Positions 1 to 7,201 of a DNA stretch of 35,533 nt are shown in pieces. A program made the position numbers and the translations under genes. Origin of the DNA: Actinomycetota bacterium (GTDB lineage: Bacteria; Actinomycetota; Actinomycetes; Nanopelagicales; Nanopelagicaceae); contig VGAJ01000008.1 in assembly GCA_016870795.1 (NCBI GenBank), forward strand, positions 1 through 35,533, given 5' to 3'. Below the pieces are notes generated by a model. The model saw only the letters and a list, made by a program, of their open reading frames with translations, did no database searches and was not told where the DNA came from. Every line of letters begins with the position of its first letter. The first letter of the stretch is position 1.

Positions 1-166
1 CTAGACCTTGATCTGATGGCTCCTCTCCTTTTGAGGCATCATTAAAGATCTCAAGCGCCCTGCTTAATAGATCGCTTTCATAGTTGTATTCAGCAAGCTC
101 TTTCTCATAGAGCTTCTTAGCTTTCTTAGCAGCACGCTTTGCTTTGAAGTTCTGGAAAAATCTCAT
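1..166 (-). CDS. Hypothetical protein, N-terminal part only
   Basis: A leftward reading frame opens with ATG at 166-164 and stays open to the window edge, so only the first 55 codons are visible and the stop lies outside. The product begins MRFFQNFKAKRAAKKAKK, a strongly basic amphipathic start, and then becomes acidic (KELAEYNYESDLL). There is no signal peptide or membrane segment. The frame shows ordinary coding composition and is divergent from the DUF1349 gene, with 104 bases between the two starts. I do not recognise the family. The basic, lysine/alanine-rich N-terminus could be a peripheral membrane or nucleic-acid contact. A chance open frame of this length is possible but unlikely, given its regular codon pattern and its placement at a divergent promoter region. 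Confidence 0.55.
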   Translation of the reverse strand, partial: MRFFQNFKAKRAAKKAKKLYEKELAEYNYESDLLSRALEIFNDASKGEEPSDQGL

Positions 167-234
167 GAGAAATTATCTCTTAGATTCATCAAATAAGTGC
201 TCATTAACTGCTACTAATACTGCCTGACAGCATT

Positions 235-256
235 TATACTTAACGAGTCATCTCGT
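235..256 (+). promoter_or_regulatory. Putative promoter -10 box and inverted repeat before the DUF1349 gene
   Basis: The hexamer TATACT at 235-240 is a good -10 box. No convincing -35 is seen at the usual distance. Immediately downstream, ACGAG-TCAT-CTCGT at 243-256 is a perfect 5-bp inverted repeat covering the expected transcription start, a plausible repressor position. AGAAGG just before the ATG at 271 is the likely ribosome binding site. The DeoR-type regulator encoded in the same block is an obvious candidate ligand for the repeat, but this is inference. Confidence 0.4.
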
Positions 257-270
257 CTGGAAGAAGGTTT

Positions 271-846
271 ATGGAAAAGCGATCTCTTACAGAAGGTAGT
301 TGGCTCAATCCCCCACTAGAGACTAAATTAATCGATCAGGGTTTATTGGTTACAGCTAAAGAGAATTCTGACTTTTGGCAGAAGACCTCCTATGGATTTG
401 TGCATCACTCGGGGCATGCCTTACTAAATGACTTTGAAAACGATAGCGCTGTTGAGGCTACCTGGCTTCTTGATTACCGCCATCAATTTGATCATGCCGG
501 TTTAATGGTCTATAGCGATGAGAAGAATTGGATTAAGGCTGGAGTGGAGTTTGCTGATGGCGCTCCGCAGCTGGGCGCAGTGGTAACTAGAGAAATCTCC
601 GATTGGTCTGTAGCTCCAGTGCCACTCTGGATGGATAAGAAAATAGAGATTCGTTTTAGTCGCTCTGGTGATGCTTTAACCATTAGGGCTAGATGCCAGG
701 GACCTTGGCAACTTGTTCGCCTTGCCCCATTAGATATTGATAGAGAATGGAAAGTAGGAATCTTCTGCGCAAGCCCGCTTCGCTCTGGGCTCTCAGTTTT
801 ATTTACTGATTTAAAGACTGGTCCGGCAGATAGCGCGCTCCATTAA
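271..846 (+). CDS. DUF1349 family protein (YesU-like, concanavalin fold)
   Basis: This 191-residue protein matches what I know of the DUF1349 family: a W-x-K-T-x-Y-GF segment near residue 37, the FDHAGLMVYSDEKNWIKAGVEF-type core around residues 74-94, and a C-terminal strand region (VGIFCASPLRSG). The family is thought to have a concanavalin-like beta-sandwich fold, and members are often encoded beside sugar-use genes. Its biochemical role is not established, so carbohydrate binding is inference. There is no signal peptide, so it is cytoplasmic. It starts at ATG 271 behind an AGAAGG site and heads the rightward block of the sugar island, 72 bases before the ABM-domain gene. It could be an accessory lectin-like or mutarotase-like protein for the imported sugar. 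Confidence 0.8.
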   Translation: MEKRSLTEGSWLNPPLETKLIDQGLLVTAKENSDFWQKTSYGFVHHSGHALLNDFENDSAVEATWLLDYRHQFDHAGLMVYSDEKNWIKAGVEFADGAPQLGAVVTREISDWSVAPVPLWMDKKIEIRFSRSGDALTIRARCQGPWQLVRLAPLDIDREWKVGIFCASPLRSGLSVLFTDLKTGPADSALH

Positions 847-918
847 TTTGCTTCCTCTTGGAATGCGGCTTGGAAATCACTACCTTTGGCTTTAAGAAAC
901 TGAGAGGAATTTAGAAAA

Positions 919-1230
919 ATGGTTATTACAGCAATTTTTGAGGCAAAGCCTGGCAAAGCCGACCAACTACGAAAAGAGCTAGAAAATGGCGCCCGGCAAT
1001 CTTGGCAAGAGGCGGGGGTTTTAAGTTATGCCGTCCATGAGTTAAGTGATAAACCGGGAGTATTTATGAATATCGAGGTCTACCGCGATGAGGATGCCTT
1101 TAAATCTCATTTAGATTCTCCTCATGTAAAGGCGTTTTTAGGAATGCTTGATGACTTATTGGCTAATCCTCTTACGGTTTATCAAGCAAAGGCTCTCTTC
1201 GCTGGAGAAAATCCTAAATCGAGCATTTAA
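919..1230 (+). CDS. ABM-domain protein (YgiN/LsrG-like)
   Basis: This 103-residue product has the ferredoxin-like alpha/beta pattern of the antibiotic-biosynthesis-monooxygenase (ABM) family. It opens with the beta strand MVITAIFEAKPGKADQL, has a helix ending in E-x-x-xR, then YAVHELSDKPGVFMNIEVY and the SPHVKAFL segment near residue 67. Relatives include YgiN (quinol monooxygenase) and LsrG, which isomerises phospho-AI-2. In a sugar locus with an LsrF-like aldolase, an FGGY kinase and an LsrB-like binding protein, an LsrG-like isomerase role is more attractive than oxygenation, but this is inference. GAGAGGA lies 10 bases before the ATG at 919. The gene ends 11 bases before the DeoR-type regulator and is probably co-transcribed with it. 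Confidence 0.82.
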   Translation: MVITAIFEAKPGKADQLRKELENGARQSWQEAGVLSYAVHELSDKPGVFMNIEVYRDEDAFKSHLDSPHVKAFLGMLDDLLANPLTVYQAKALFAGENPKSSI

Positions 1231-1241
1231 AGGATTTGATG

Positions 1242-2012
1242 ATGAGACGACTACTCTCAATTGAGCGACATCAGAAAATATTAGAGCGCGTTGCTTCAGA
1301 GGGAGCGGTTGATTTCATAAGTTTGGCTGAGGAACTTGGTGTTTCATCAATGACAGTTCGGCGAGATGTCAGGGTTTTGGAAGAGAACGGTCACATCACA
1401 ACAACCCGTGGTGGCGCATCTGCCCAGGTGACAAACTCGCGAGAGATACTCTCCCACCCTAGGGCTCAAGATCAGAGCATTGCTAAATCTCAGATTGGAC
1501 AATTTGCAGCATCGCTGATTGAAAAAGGAGAGGTGATATTTCTAGGCACTGGATCTACTACAGCAATCTTTGCTCAATTCCTTCCTGCAAATTTAGATCT
1601 GACGGTGATAACTCCATCCTTGCCTCATGCCTCAGTCCTAGCATCTAGAGGTATTAAAGTTATTAGTACTGGTGGCCTAATTGCGACAGCAGATCTAGCT
1701 CAGACTGGTGTGATCGCTCAGGATGCGCTGACTAGATTTTTTGCCACTCGGACAGTAATTGGATCTGGAGGAGTTTCTAAGAGTGGTGGGCTTAGTGAAT
1801 TCGATCAGGTTGTTGCTGACTTAAACCGAGTAATGATTGAACGAAGCGAGGAAACAGTAGTTCTAGTTGATCCTTCAAAGATCGGAGTTACTGCGCCATA
1901 TCGAGTAGCTGGGATTGAGGTTGTTGAAGAATTCATCACTTCAGATAGCGGAAAAACACTCTTTCGAAAGGAGCTCGGAGCAAAAGCGAGGATCTTGGCA
2001 CCAAAGTCATAA
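1242..2012 (+). CDS. DeoR-family transcriptional regulator
   Basis: The product (256 aa from ATG 1242) has the two-part DeoR layout. An N-terminal winged HTH carries I-E-R-H-Q-K-I-L and L-A-E-E-L-G-V-S-S-M-T-V-R-R-D (about residues 6-45), followed by the TTRGGA wing. The C-terminal DeoRC sensor has the phosphosugar-binding LGTGST motif near residue 100. Such regulators normally repress a sugar operon and are released by a phosphorylated intermediate. Three in-frame starts are possible (TTG 1236, ATG 1239, ATG 1242). AGGA at 1231-1234 gives 7-base spacing to 1242, which I prefer. It lies inside the catabolic block, between the ABM and BtpA-family genes, so it probably controls this island and may bind one or more of the inverted repeats noted at 243-256, 2022-2034 and 13015-13035. 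Confidence 0.92.
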   Translation: MRRLLSIERHQKILERVASEGAVDFISLAEELGVSSMTVRRDVRVLEENGHITTTRGGASAQVTNSREILSHPRAQDQSIAKSQIGQFAASLIEKGEVIFLGTGSTTAIFAQFLPANLDLTVITPSLPHASVLASRGIKVISTGGLIATADLAQTGVIAQDALTRFFATRTVIGSGGVSKSGGLSEFDQVVADLNRVMIERSEETVVLVDPSKIGVTAPYRVAGIEVVEEFITSDSGKTLFRKELGAKARILAPKS

Positions 2013-2065
2013 CATTTTGTTACACTTTATGTGTTATTATGTGTGCCCTACGAAAGGGCAGAGTC
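2013..2065 (+). promoter_or_regulatory. Intergenic control region before the BtpA-family gene
   Basis: ACAC-TTTAT-GTGT at 2022-2034 is an inverted repeat, with a further GTGT at 2041-2044. TATTAT at 2035-2040 resembles a -10 box and abuts the repeat. No good -35 is seen. This arrangement fits an internal, operator-controlled promoter. It also argues against starting the next gene at ATG 2039, which lies within the putative -10 box. GGGCAGAG at 2056-2063 can serve the TTG at 2066. Confidence 0.4.
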
Positions 2066-2869
2066 TTGGCAATCGCGTTATCGTCCATTTTTTCGGCAAG
2101 AAAACCAATTATCGGAATGGTTCACCTGCCAGCATCCCCCGGCCAAGCACAGGCAAAGAGTCAACCAGATCTCAAGCAAGTCATTGCCTCTGTTAGAGCC
2201 GATGTTGTTGCTCTGCAAGATGGCGGAATAGATGGACTGCTATTTTGTAATGAGTCTGACCTTCCCTACACCACAAAACTGAGCTCAGAAGTTGGTGCTT
2301 GGACTAACTTTCTAATCGGAGCCCTCTACGACGAATTAAAGATTCCTTACGGCGTCAATCTTCTATGGGATCCAATTGCTTCAATCGAAGCGGCTGCTGG
2401 ATGTGGCGCTTCATTTGTTCGCGAAGTTATGTGTGGCTCTTTTGTTAGTGAAATGGGCCCCCTGACACCAAATCCAGCTCTAATTGCTCAAACCAGAACT
2501 AGGTTGAGAGCAGAACACATTGCGCTATTTACCAATATTGTCCCTGAATTTGCATCAGCTTCAGAGGCAAGAAGTGTTGAGCAAAGAGCTATAGCTGCTG
2601 AGTATTTTGGTTTTGATGCCATTTTGATTTCAGGGCCAGTTGCTGGAGTTGCTTTTAGCGACGCTGACTTACTTGCTGCTAAATCCACCGCGAAGCAAAT
2701 ACCTGTCTTTGCAAATACTGGGGTCAATGCTAAAAATATTGCCAAAACCCTTGAGGTTGCTGATGGGGTTATCTCTGGAAGTGCAATGAAAATTGATGGC
2801 AAGACCTTCAACCCAGTAGATCCAAAACGAGTAATTGAATTAGTTCAAGCTGCAAGTAAATCGCGTTAA
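2066..2869 (+). CDS. BtpA/SgcQ-family TIM-barrel protein
   Basis: The product (267 aa from TTG 2066) shows the BtpA/SgcQ signature: KPIIGMVHLPASPG near the N-terminus, DGGIDGLLFCNESDLPY, then GVNLLWDP, SFVREVMCGSFVSEMGPL and a C-terminal phosphate-site-like stretch, VFANTGVNAKNIAK and GVISGSAMKIDG. These proteins are predicted TIM-barrel enzymes. BtpA was named for photosystem I accumulation in cyanobacteria, while SgcQ sits in a cryptic E. coli sugar operon; the reaction is unknown to me. The frame can be extended to ATG 2039, but that would start inside a putative promoter. It is 22 bases upstream of the dehydrogenase gene. Co-location with M42, DeoR and kinase genes points to carbohydrate metabolism rather than photosynthesis. 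Confidence 0.87.
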   Translation: MAIALSSIFSARKPIIGMVHLPASPGQAQAKSQPDLKQVIASVRADVVALQDGGIDGLLFCNESDLPYTTKLSSEVGAWTNFLIGALYDELKIPYGVNLLWDPIASIEAAAGCGASFVREVMCGSFVSEMGPLTPNPALIAQTRTRLRAEHIALFTNIVPEFASASEARSVEQRAIAAEYFGFDAILISGPVAGVAFSDADLLAAKSTAKQIPVFANTGVNAKNIAKTLEVADGVISGSAMKIDGKTFNPVDPKRVIELVQAASKSR

Positions 2870-2891
2870 TTCTTTCGATTAGGAGTTAGTT

Positions 2892-3779
2892 ATGGCCAGA
2901 GTTAGCTTTATTGGACTAGGAATTATGGGATCAGGAATGGTCTCAAATCTGCTCAAAAGTGGACATCAGGTAAAAATCTGGAATCGCAGTGAAAGTAAAT
3001 CGCGGGAATTAGAGAAATTAGGGGCTGAGGTAGTCGCAACTCCTGCGCTTCTGGCAGAAGGGGCGGATTACTTTATGTATTGCCTTGCAGATGATGCGGC
3101 GATATCTGAAGTTATTACTGGCGGCCATAAAATGGCAGAGTTGACAAAACCAGGAACTATTGCAATCGACCTTTCAACCATAGATCCCAAAACCAGTAAT
3201 GTTGAAAGGGCCATTTATGAGAGTCGTGGCGTGGAGTTTCTGGATGCTCCAGTATTTGGAACCAAAGGTGAAGCTAGAGATGGTGGCCTCTGGGTTGTAG
3301 TCGGGGGCAAAGAAGAGATTTATCAGAAAGCTCTGGAGGTTTTAAACCCCATCAGTGCAACTACTCATTACATGGGTGATGGTGGAAGCGGAACAAAAAT
3401 GAAATTAGTAGGTAATCTCCTAGTTGCCTCACAAATTGTCTCTATTGGTGAGGCCCTGGCTCTGGCCAAAAAAGCTGGATTGGATTTAAGAAAGGTGTTA
3501 GAGGTCGCGGCAGTAGCTGACTTCAAAACTCCTATTTATGCTGGAGTTGGCGGCGCAGTCATTGCAGGAGATTACGAAGTCAATTTCCCTTTGAGGTTAA
3601 TGCTTAAAGACTCCAGATTGATTCAAGAGTTTGCCGAGAGATTGTCATCTCCAGCCACCATCGCTGCAATTACAGAAGATTTAGCAAAAGATGGCGTAGA
3701 TGCAGGCTATGGTGAGTTAAATGCCTCAGCGATTGTCAAGGTAATCGCCCAACGGGCTGGAGTTGACCTTAGTGAGTAA
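2892..3779 (+). CDS. NAD(P)-dependent beta-hydroxyacid dehydrogenase (GarR/HIBADH/YihU-like)
   Basis: This 295-residue protein is a standard-length 3-hydroxyisobutyrate/tartronate-semialdehyde reductase relative. The Rossmann fingerprint is SFIGLGIMGSGM at residues 5-16. The substrate loop DAPVFGTKGEARDGGL near 116-131 replaces the usual DAPVSGG sequence. GSGTKMKLVGNLL near 166 carries the catalytic Lys with its Asn partner, and FPLRLMLKD lies in the C-terminal helical domain. The Ser-Gly to Phe-Gly change in the substrate loop suggests an unusual substrate. It is preceded by AGGAG and overlaps the following aldolase gene by 8 bases. Within the island it would reduce or oxidise a small aldehyde acid such as an aldolase product. 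The exact substrate is unknown. Confidence 0.88.
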   Translation: MARVSFIGLGIMGSGMVSNLLKSGHQVKIWNRSESKSRELEKLGAEVVATPALLAEGADYFMYCLADDAAISEVITGGHKMAELTKPGTIAIDLSTIDPKTSNVERAIYESRGVEFLDAPVFGTKGEARDGGLWVVVGGKEEIYQKALEVLNPISATTHYMGDGGSGTKMKLVGNLLVASQIVSIGEALALAKKAGLDLRKVLEVAAVADFKTPIYAGVGGAVIAGDYEVNFPLRLMLKDSRLIQEFAERLSSPATIAAITEDLAKDGVDAGYGELNASAIVKVIAQRAGVDLSE

Positions 3780-4599
3780 AAAAAGAAGCAAGATGTTTAA
3801 TTCAAAGTCTGGCAAGTGTATAAATATTGCTTTAGATCTAGGAATTTTTGGTGACCGCAGTTTTGCTAAAGGTATCGAGAATTTATCAACAGCTCTTCCT
3901 GAAATTCTTAGGGAAAAACCTGATGTAATTCAGTTAAACCCTGGTGGTTTAAAGATTTTCAATAAATTAATAAATAAGCCTCCAATATCAGTGGCGCTCC
4001 GACTTGATGTCACAAATGTCTATGAACCTCGAAAAATTGAGCATGCTTGGGATACTGCAAATATCGCCACTCTTGATCTGGCCTCTGACCCAAAAGTAGC
4101 TTGCGTGGTCCTAAATCTTCTTAACTTTGATGAGAACTCCCGACTACAAGAGCAATGCATTGAAAATATTCAAATCGTTGCCGCTAGGTGCCAAAAATTA
4201 TCAATTCCTTTAATGATTGAACCCTTGGTCATGACTGTAAAACCAGGAGCAGGCTCAACTTCAGTAGGAGAAGTTGGGAAAATTGCTGCACTGGTTAGAC
4301 AGGCAGTTGAGCTAGGTGCTGACATTATTAAGGTAGATGCCACCACGCCAATGAGTGATTTTGGCCAGGTTGTTGAAATAGCTTCTGGGGTTCCAGTTCT
4401 AGTACGAGGCGGAGGCCAGGTTACTGCTAGAGAATTATTGGAAAGAACACGAATTGCCATGGATGTAGGAGCATCTGGCGTTGTTTATGGAAGAAATGTT
4501 GTCCAGCACCCAACCCCGGCAAAGTTCATAAAGTCCATCAAAGCTGTTGTTCATGAGAATGCTTCAGTGGACAAAGCTCTCAAGATCTTAGAAGGATAA
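3772..4599 (+). CDS. Class I aldolase, DeoC/LacD/LsrF-like
   Basis: The product (275 aa from GTG 3772) belongs to the DeoC/FbaB aldolase superfamily. The likely Schiff-base lysine is K187 in ADIIKVD. The phosphate-binding C-terminal part is VLVRGGGQVTARELLERT followed by AMDVGASGVVYGRNVVQHP, typical of LsrF, DhnA-type and IolJ-like proteins. The usual N-terminal DHG motif reads D-L-G here (residues 22-24), so the conserved His is missing. GGAG at 3759-3762 supports the GTG start, which overlaps the upstream stop codon (GTGAGTAA), implying translational coupling. It probably splits a phosphorylated ketose into two small fragments that the neighbouring reductase and dehydrogenase could handle. 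LsrF itself acts as a thiolase on processed phospho-AI-2, so transfer chemistry is an alternative. Confidence 0.85.
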   Translation: MSKKRSKMFNSKSGKCINIALDLGIFGDRSFAKGIENLSTALPEILREKPDVIQLNPGGLKIFNKLINKPPISVALRLDVTNVYEPRKIEHAWDTANIATLDLASDPKVACVVLNLLNFDENSRLQEQCIENIQIVAARCQKLSIPLMIEPLVMTVKPGAGSTSVGEVGKIAALVRQAVELGADIIKVDATTPMSDFGQVVEIASGVPVLVRGGGQVTARELLERTRIAMDVGASGVVYGRNVVQHPTPAKFIKSIKAVVHENASVDKALKILEG

Positions 4600-4602
4600 T
4601 TT

Positions 4603-5631
4603 ATGACAGAGATCATGAAGGCTGCTGTTATCACTGAGATTAAAAAGGTAAATGTAATTGATGTACCAATGCCAAAAATTGGTCCGCGTGATGTCTTACT
4701 AAAGATCAAGTCTGCTGGGTTGTGCACCTGGGAGCAGAGGATCTATACCGGTCAAGCAAAAGCTGAATATCCTTTTTTAGGTGGCCATGAAAATGCTGGA
4801 GAAATCGCTGCCGTCGGAGAGTTAGTTACAAACGTTGCAGTTGGTGATCGCGTCACAATGGGCTCATCTGCTTGTGGCACCTGCCGAGCATGCCTACGTG
4901 GAGAAGATAAAGGTTGTGCCGAGCACTTTCTTAATTTTTCTTTAAAAGGTGGCATCTATGGCCCAGGTGGTTTTGCGGAATATAAAGTTCATCGTAGCGA
5001 CGGGGTATTTACTGTGGCAGATGCGCCCTGGGATAAAGCAGCCCTGGCAGAACCGCTCTCCTGTGCAATTCACGCAGCACGCCTACTAGGTGCCAAATTG
5101 GGCGATACCGCTGTTGTTTTTGGCTCCGGAACTATGGGTCTAATGAACCTTCTGGTTTTAAAGAAATCCGGATTACGCGTTGCCGTTGTCGATGTCAATG
5201 AAGACCGTCTGGAAAAAGCAAAAAAGCTTGGCGCTGATTTAGTTTTTAAATCAGATGAGAAAATCAGAGAGAGAATAAAGGGTGCATTTTTAGGAGGCGT
5301 TGACTATGCAATTACTGCATACGGAAGTGATGACGTTAACCAGGATGCTCTTGATGTGCTAAACAACCGAGGCAAAATTTGTCTCTTTGCCTCTGCCCAC
5401 CCTGTCGTGCCATTTGCGATAGATCCAAATGTTATGCACAACAAAGAAACATCAGCTGTGGGTGTAGTGAGCGCAGATCGTTGTGATCATGCCCTAGCTA
5501 CCGAGATGATTGCTCACAATCAAATTGATTTATCGGAGCTAATTGATGCAACGTATCCACTATCCCAAGCTCAGGAAGCATTTCATAGAGCTACCTCAAC
5601 ACCAAGTTATCGAGTAATGCTCAATCCCTAA
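4603..5631 (+). CDS. Zinc-dependent medium-chain alcohol/polyol dehydrogenase
   Basis: This 342-residue MDR enzyme has the catalytic-zinc ligands C41 (GLCTWE), H62 and E63 (GGHENAG), a complete structural-zinc loop C-x2-C-x2-C-x7-C (about residues 86-100), and the nucleotide fold GSGTMG near 175. The acid after strand 2 (VVDVNEDR) favours NAD over NADP. Sorbitol, threonine and threitol dehydrogenases share this form, so oxidation of a polyol or secondary alcohol is expected. AGGA lies a few bases before ATG 4603, and only 3 bases separate it from the aldolase gene. It ends exactly against the convergent kinase gene. In the island it could oxidise the imported polyol before phosphorylation, or handle an aldolase product. 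Confidence 0.9.
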   Translation: MTEIMKAAVITEIKKVNVIDVPMPKIGPRDVLLKIKSAGLCTWEQRIYTGQAKAEYPFLGGHENAGEIAAVGELVTNVAVGDRVTMGSSACGTCRACLRGEDKGCAEHFLNFSLKGGIYGPGGFAEYKVHRSDGVFTVADAPWDKAALAEPLSCAIHAARLLGAKLGDTAVVFGSGTMGLMNLLVLKKSGLRVAVVDVNEDRLEKAKKLGADLVFKSDEKIRERIKGAFLGGVDYAITAYGSDDVNQDALDVLNNRGKICLFASAHPVVPFAIDPNVMHNKETSAVGVVSADRCDHALATEMIAHNQIDLSELIDATYPLSQAQEAFHRATSTPSYRVMLNP

Positions 5632-7167
5632 TCAATAATCAAGTTCGTGCAATTTATGCATTTGATTTTTTGTTGCATCATATAAAGAAGTGTAAATCTC
5701 ACTTAAGGGTCTATAGATTTCCGCTAATTTCTCGTCAGGATTTATGATCCGTGCTTTACCTTGCCAGGTACGAATCTCCTCAGGGCTCGAAACTAATCCA
5801 ACTGCCACACCCGCTAGTAACGCATCGCCATAGGATGCGCCAAAAGTTAATGGCGCAACCTCTTGAGGCACTCCAGAAATATCACTAATGGCTTGCAGCC
5901 AGATCGAGTTCTTTGTTCCGCCCCCAACTGACTTTATTGTTTTAGGCCGTGCTCCAATTGAAGTAAATAGGTCAACGTGCTGCTTAACGCCATGTCCCAT
6001 TCCCTCCAATATCGCGCGGAAAATATGGCCTCGAGAGTGAGTCAGGCTTAAACCAAAAATCATTCCTTTCGCTCTTGGATCCATTACTGGGGTTCGTTCG
6101 CCACTGAAATATGGAAGGACAATGACGCCTTCAGCTCCGGGTTTGGTTTCTGCCGCCTCTTTAACCAATTCAGCATATGCAGGGGCTCCACCAGATTTTT
6201 CTGCAGCCACCAATTCTGGCGCAAATTGATCCCTAAACCAGCGTGTTAATGAACCACTGGTTGCCATTCCTGCCAAGAGACACCAAGTTCCTGGGAAGAG
6301 ATAAGGCCCTGCCCAGAGCCGCTTCTCTCGTGCCTGATCATTATCGGTCACTTGAATCATAAATATTGTTGAGCCATACATCATCATCATTTCACCGGGC
6401 TTGGTTACACCAACGCTAAGAGCCTCAGCTCCAGCATCTATTGTTCCGACAGAAACTGGTGTTCCCTCAGCAAGTCCCGTTAGTTCGGAAGCTTTCTGCG
6501 TCACGTATCCAGCAAGCTCATGACTCCAAAGAATTTCAGGTAGCTGTTCTAAATTAACAAAATCGTGACAGAATTTATCACTCCACTTATTCTTCCAAGG
6601 ATCATACATCGGAACCATACAGCCTGCTGAAAAGTGATCAATTACAACTCTTGAGGTCAATCGAGCCACGATGAATGTTGTAGCGTCAACAAACCATCGC
6701 GCCTTTTTATAGACCTCTGGTTCATTTTTCTTGATCCAGAGAATTTTAGGACCAGTTGATTGCGATGATAGACAGTTTGCTGTGGCATTAAAAATTTCAT
6801 CTTCGCCATATTTTGCATTTAATTCATCAATCTCTTTTACCGCACGTGTATCTACTCCATAAAGAATTCCCATTCTTAATGGGTTGAAATTTTCGTCAAT
6901 CGGTAAGACATCTGGCCCAATGGCGCTTATTCCTACCCCTTTGACATCTGCCGCCACAACTCCAGGTGTACTTAAAAGTTGTTTTGTAATAGTACAAAAA
7001 TCTCCCCACCAAGTTAGTTCAGGATCATGTTCCGCCCAACCCGCGCGTGGAAACAAAAGTTGATGAGGAACAGCTACCTGAGCTCTTACCTCACCGGTGA
7101 CGGTGGTTAAAACACCTTTTGACTCATAGGTTCCAATATCAATTCCAAGTAGTAAGTCTTGAGACAT
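5632..7167 (-). CDS. FGGY-family carbohydrate kinase (xylulokinase-like)
   Basis: This 511-residue kinase has both FGGY halves. The N-terminal ATPase motif is LLGIDIGTYESKG (residues 5-17). The substrate-side segment is AGWAEHDPE. GTIDAGAEALSVG near 243 carries the catalytic-base Asp in the usual G-x-x-D context. PYFSGERTPVMDP follows, and the C-terminal adenosine motif is VGGGTKNSIWLQ near 418. It resembles xylulokinase and other ketose kinases; LsrK is in the same superfamily but less similar by eye. It is the last gene of the leftward transporter block, 34 bases after the M42 gene, with AGTAGG upstream of the ATG. Its TGA at 5632-5634 directly abuts the stop of the dehydrogenase gene. It probably phosphorylates the imported sugar or its keto derivative. 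Confidence 0.92.
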   Translation of the reverse strand: MSQDLLLGIDIGTYESKGVLTTVTGEVRAQVAVPHQLLFPRAGWAEHDPELTWWGDFCTITKQLLSTPGVVAADVKGVGISAIGPDVLPIDENFNPLRMGILYGVDTRAVKEIDELNAKYGEDEIFNATANCLSSQSTGPKILWIKKNEPEVYKKARWFVDATTFIVARLTSRVVIDHFSAGCMVPMYDPWKNKWSDKFCHDFVNLEQLPEILWSHELAGYVTQKASELTGLAEGTPVSVGTIDAGAEALSVGVTKPGEMMMMYGSTIFMIQVTDNDQAREKRLWAGPYLFPGTWCLLAGMATSGSLTRWFRDQFAPELVAAEKSGGAPAYAELVKEAAETKPGAEGVIVLPYFSGERTPVMDPRAKGMIFGLSLTHSRGHIFRAILEGMGHGVKQHVDLFTSIGARPKTIKSVGGGTKNSIWLQAISDISGVPQEVAPLTFGASYGDALLAGVAVGLVSSPEEIRTWQGKARIINPDEKLAEIYRPLSEIYTSLYDATKNQMHKLHELDY

Positions 7168-7201
7168 AATAAATACCTACTTTCTGGTCTTAATGAGTCG
7201 T

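Noticed and set aside
1242-4599. Sulfoquinovose breakdown (DeoR regulator, YihU-like reductase, YihT-like aldolase)
   Set aside because: There is no sulfoquinovosidase, isomerase or PfkB-type kinase, and the aldolase resembles LsrF/DhnA more than YihT. The similarity is only at superfamily level.
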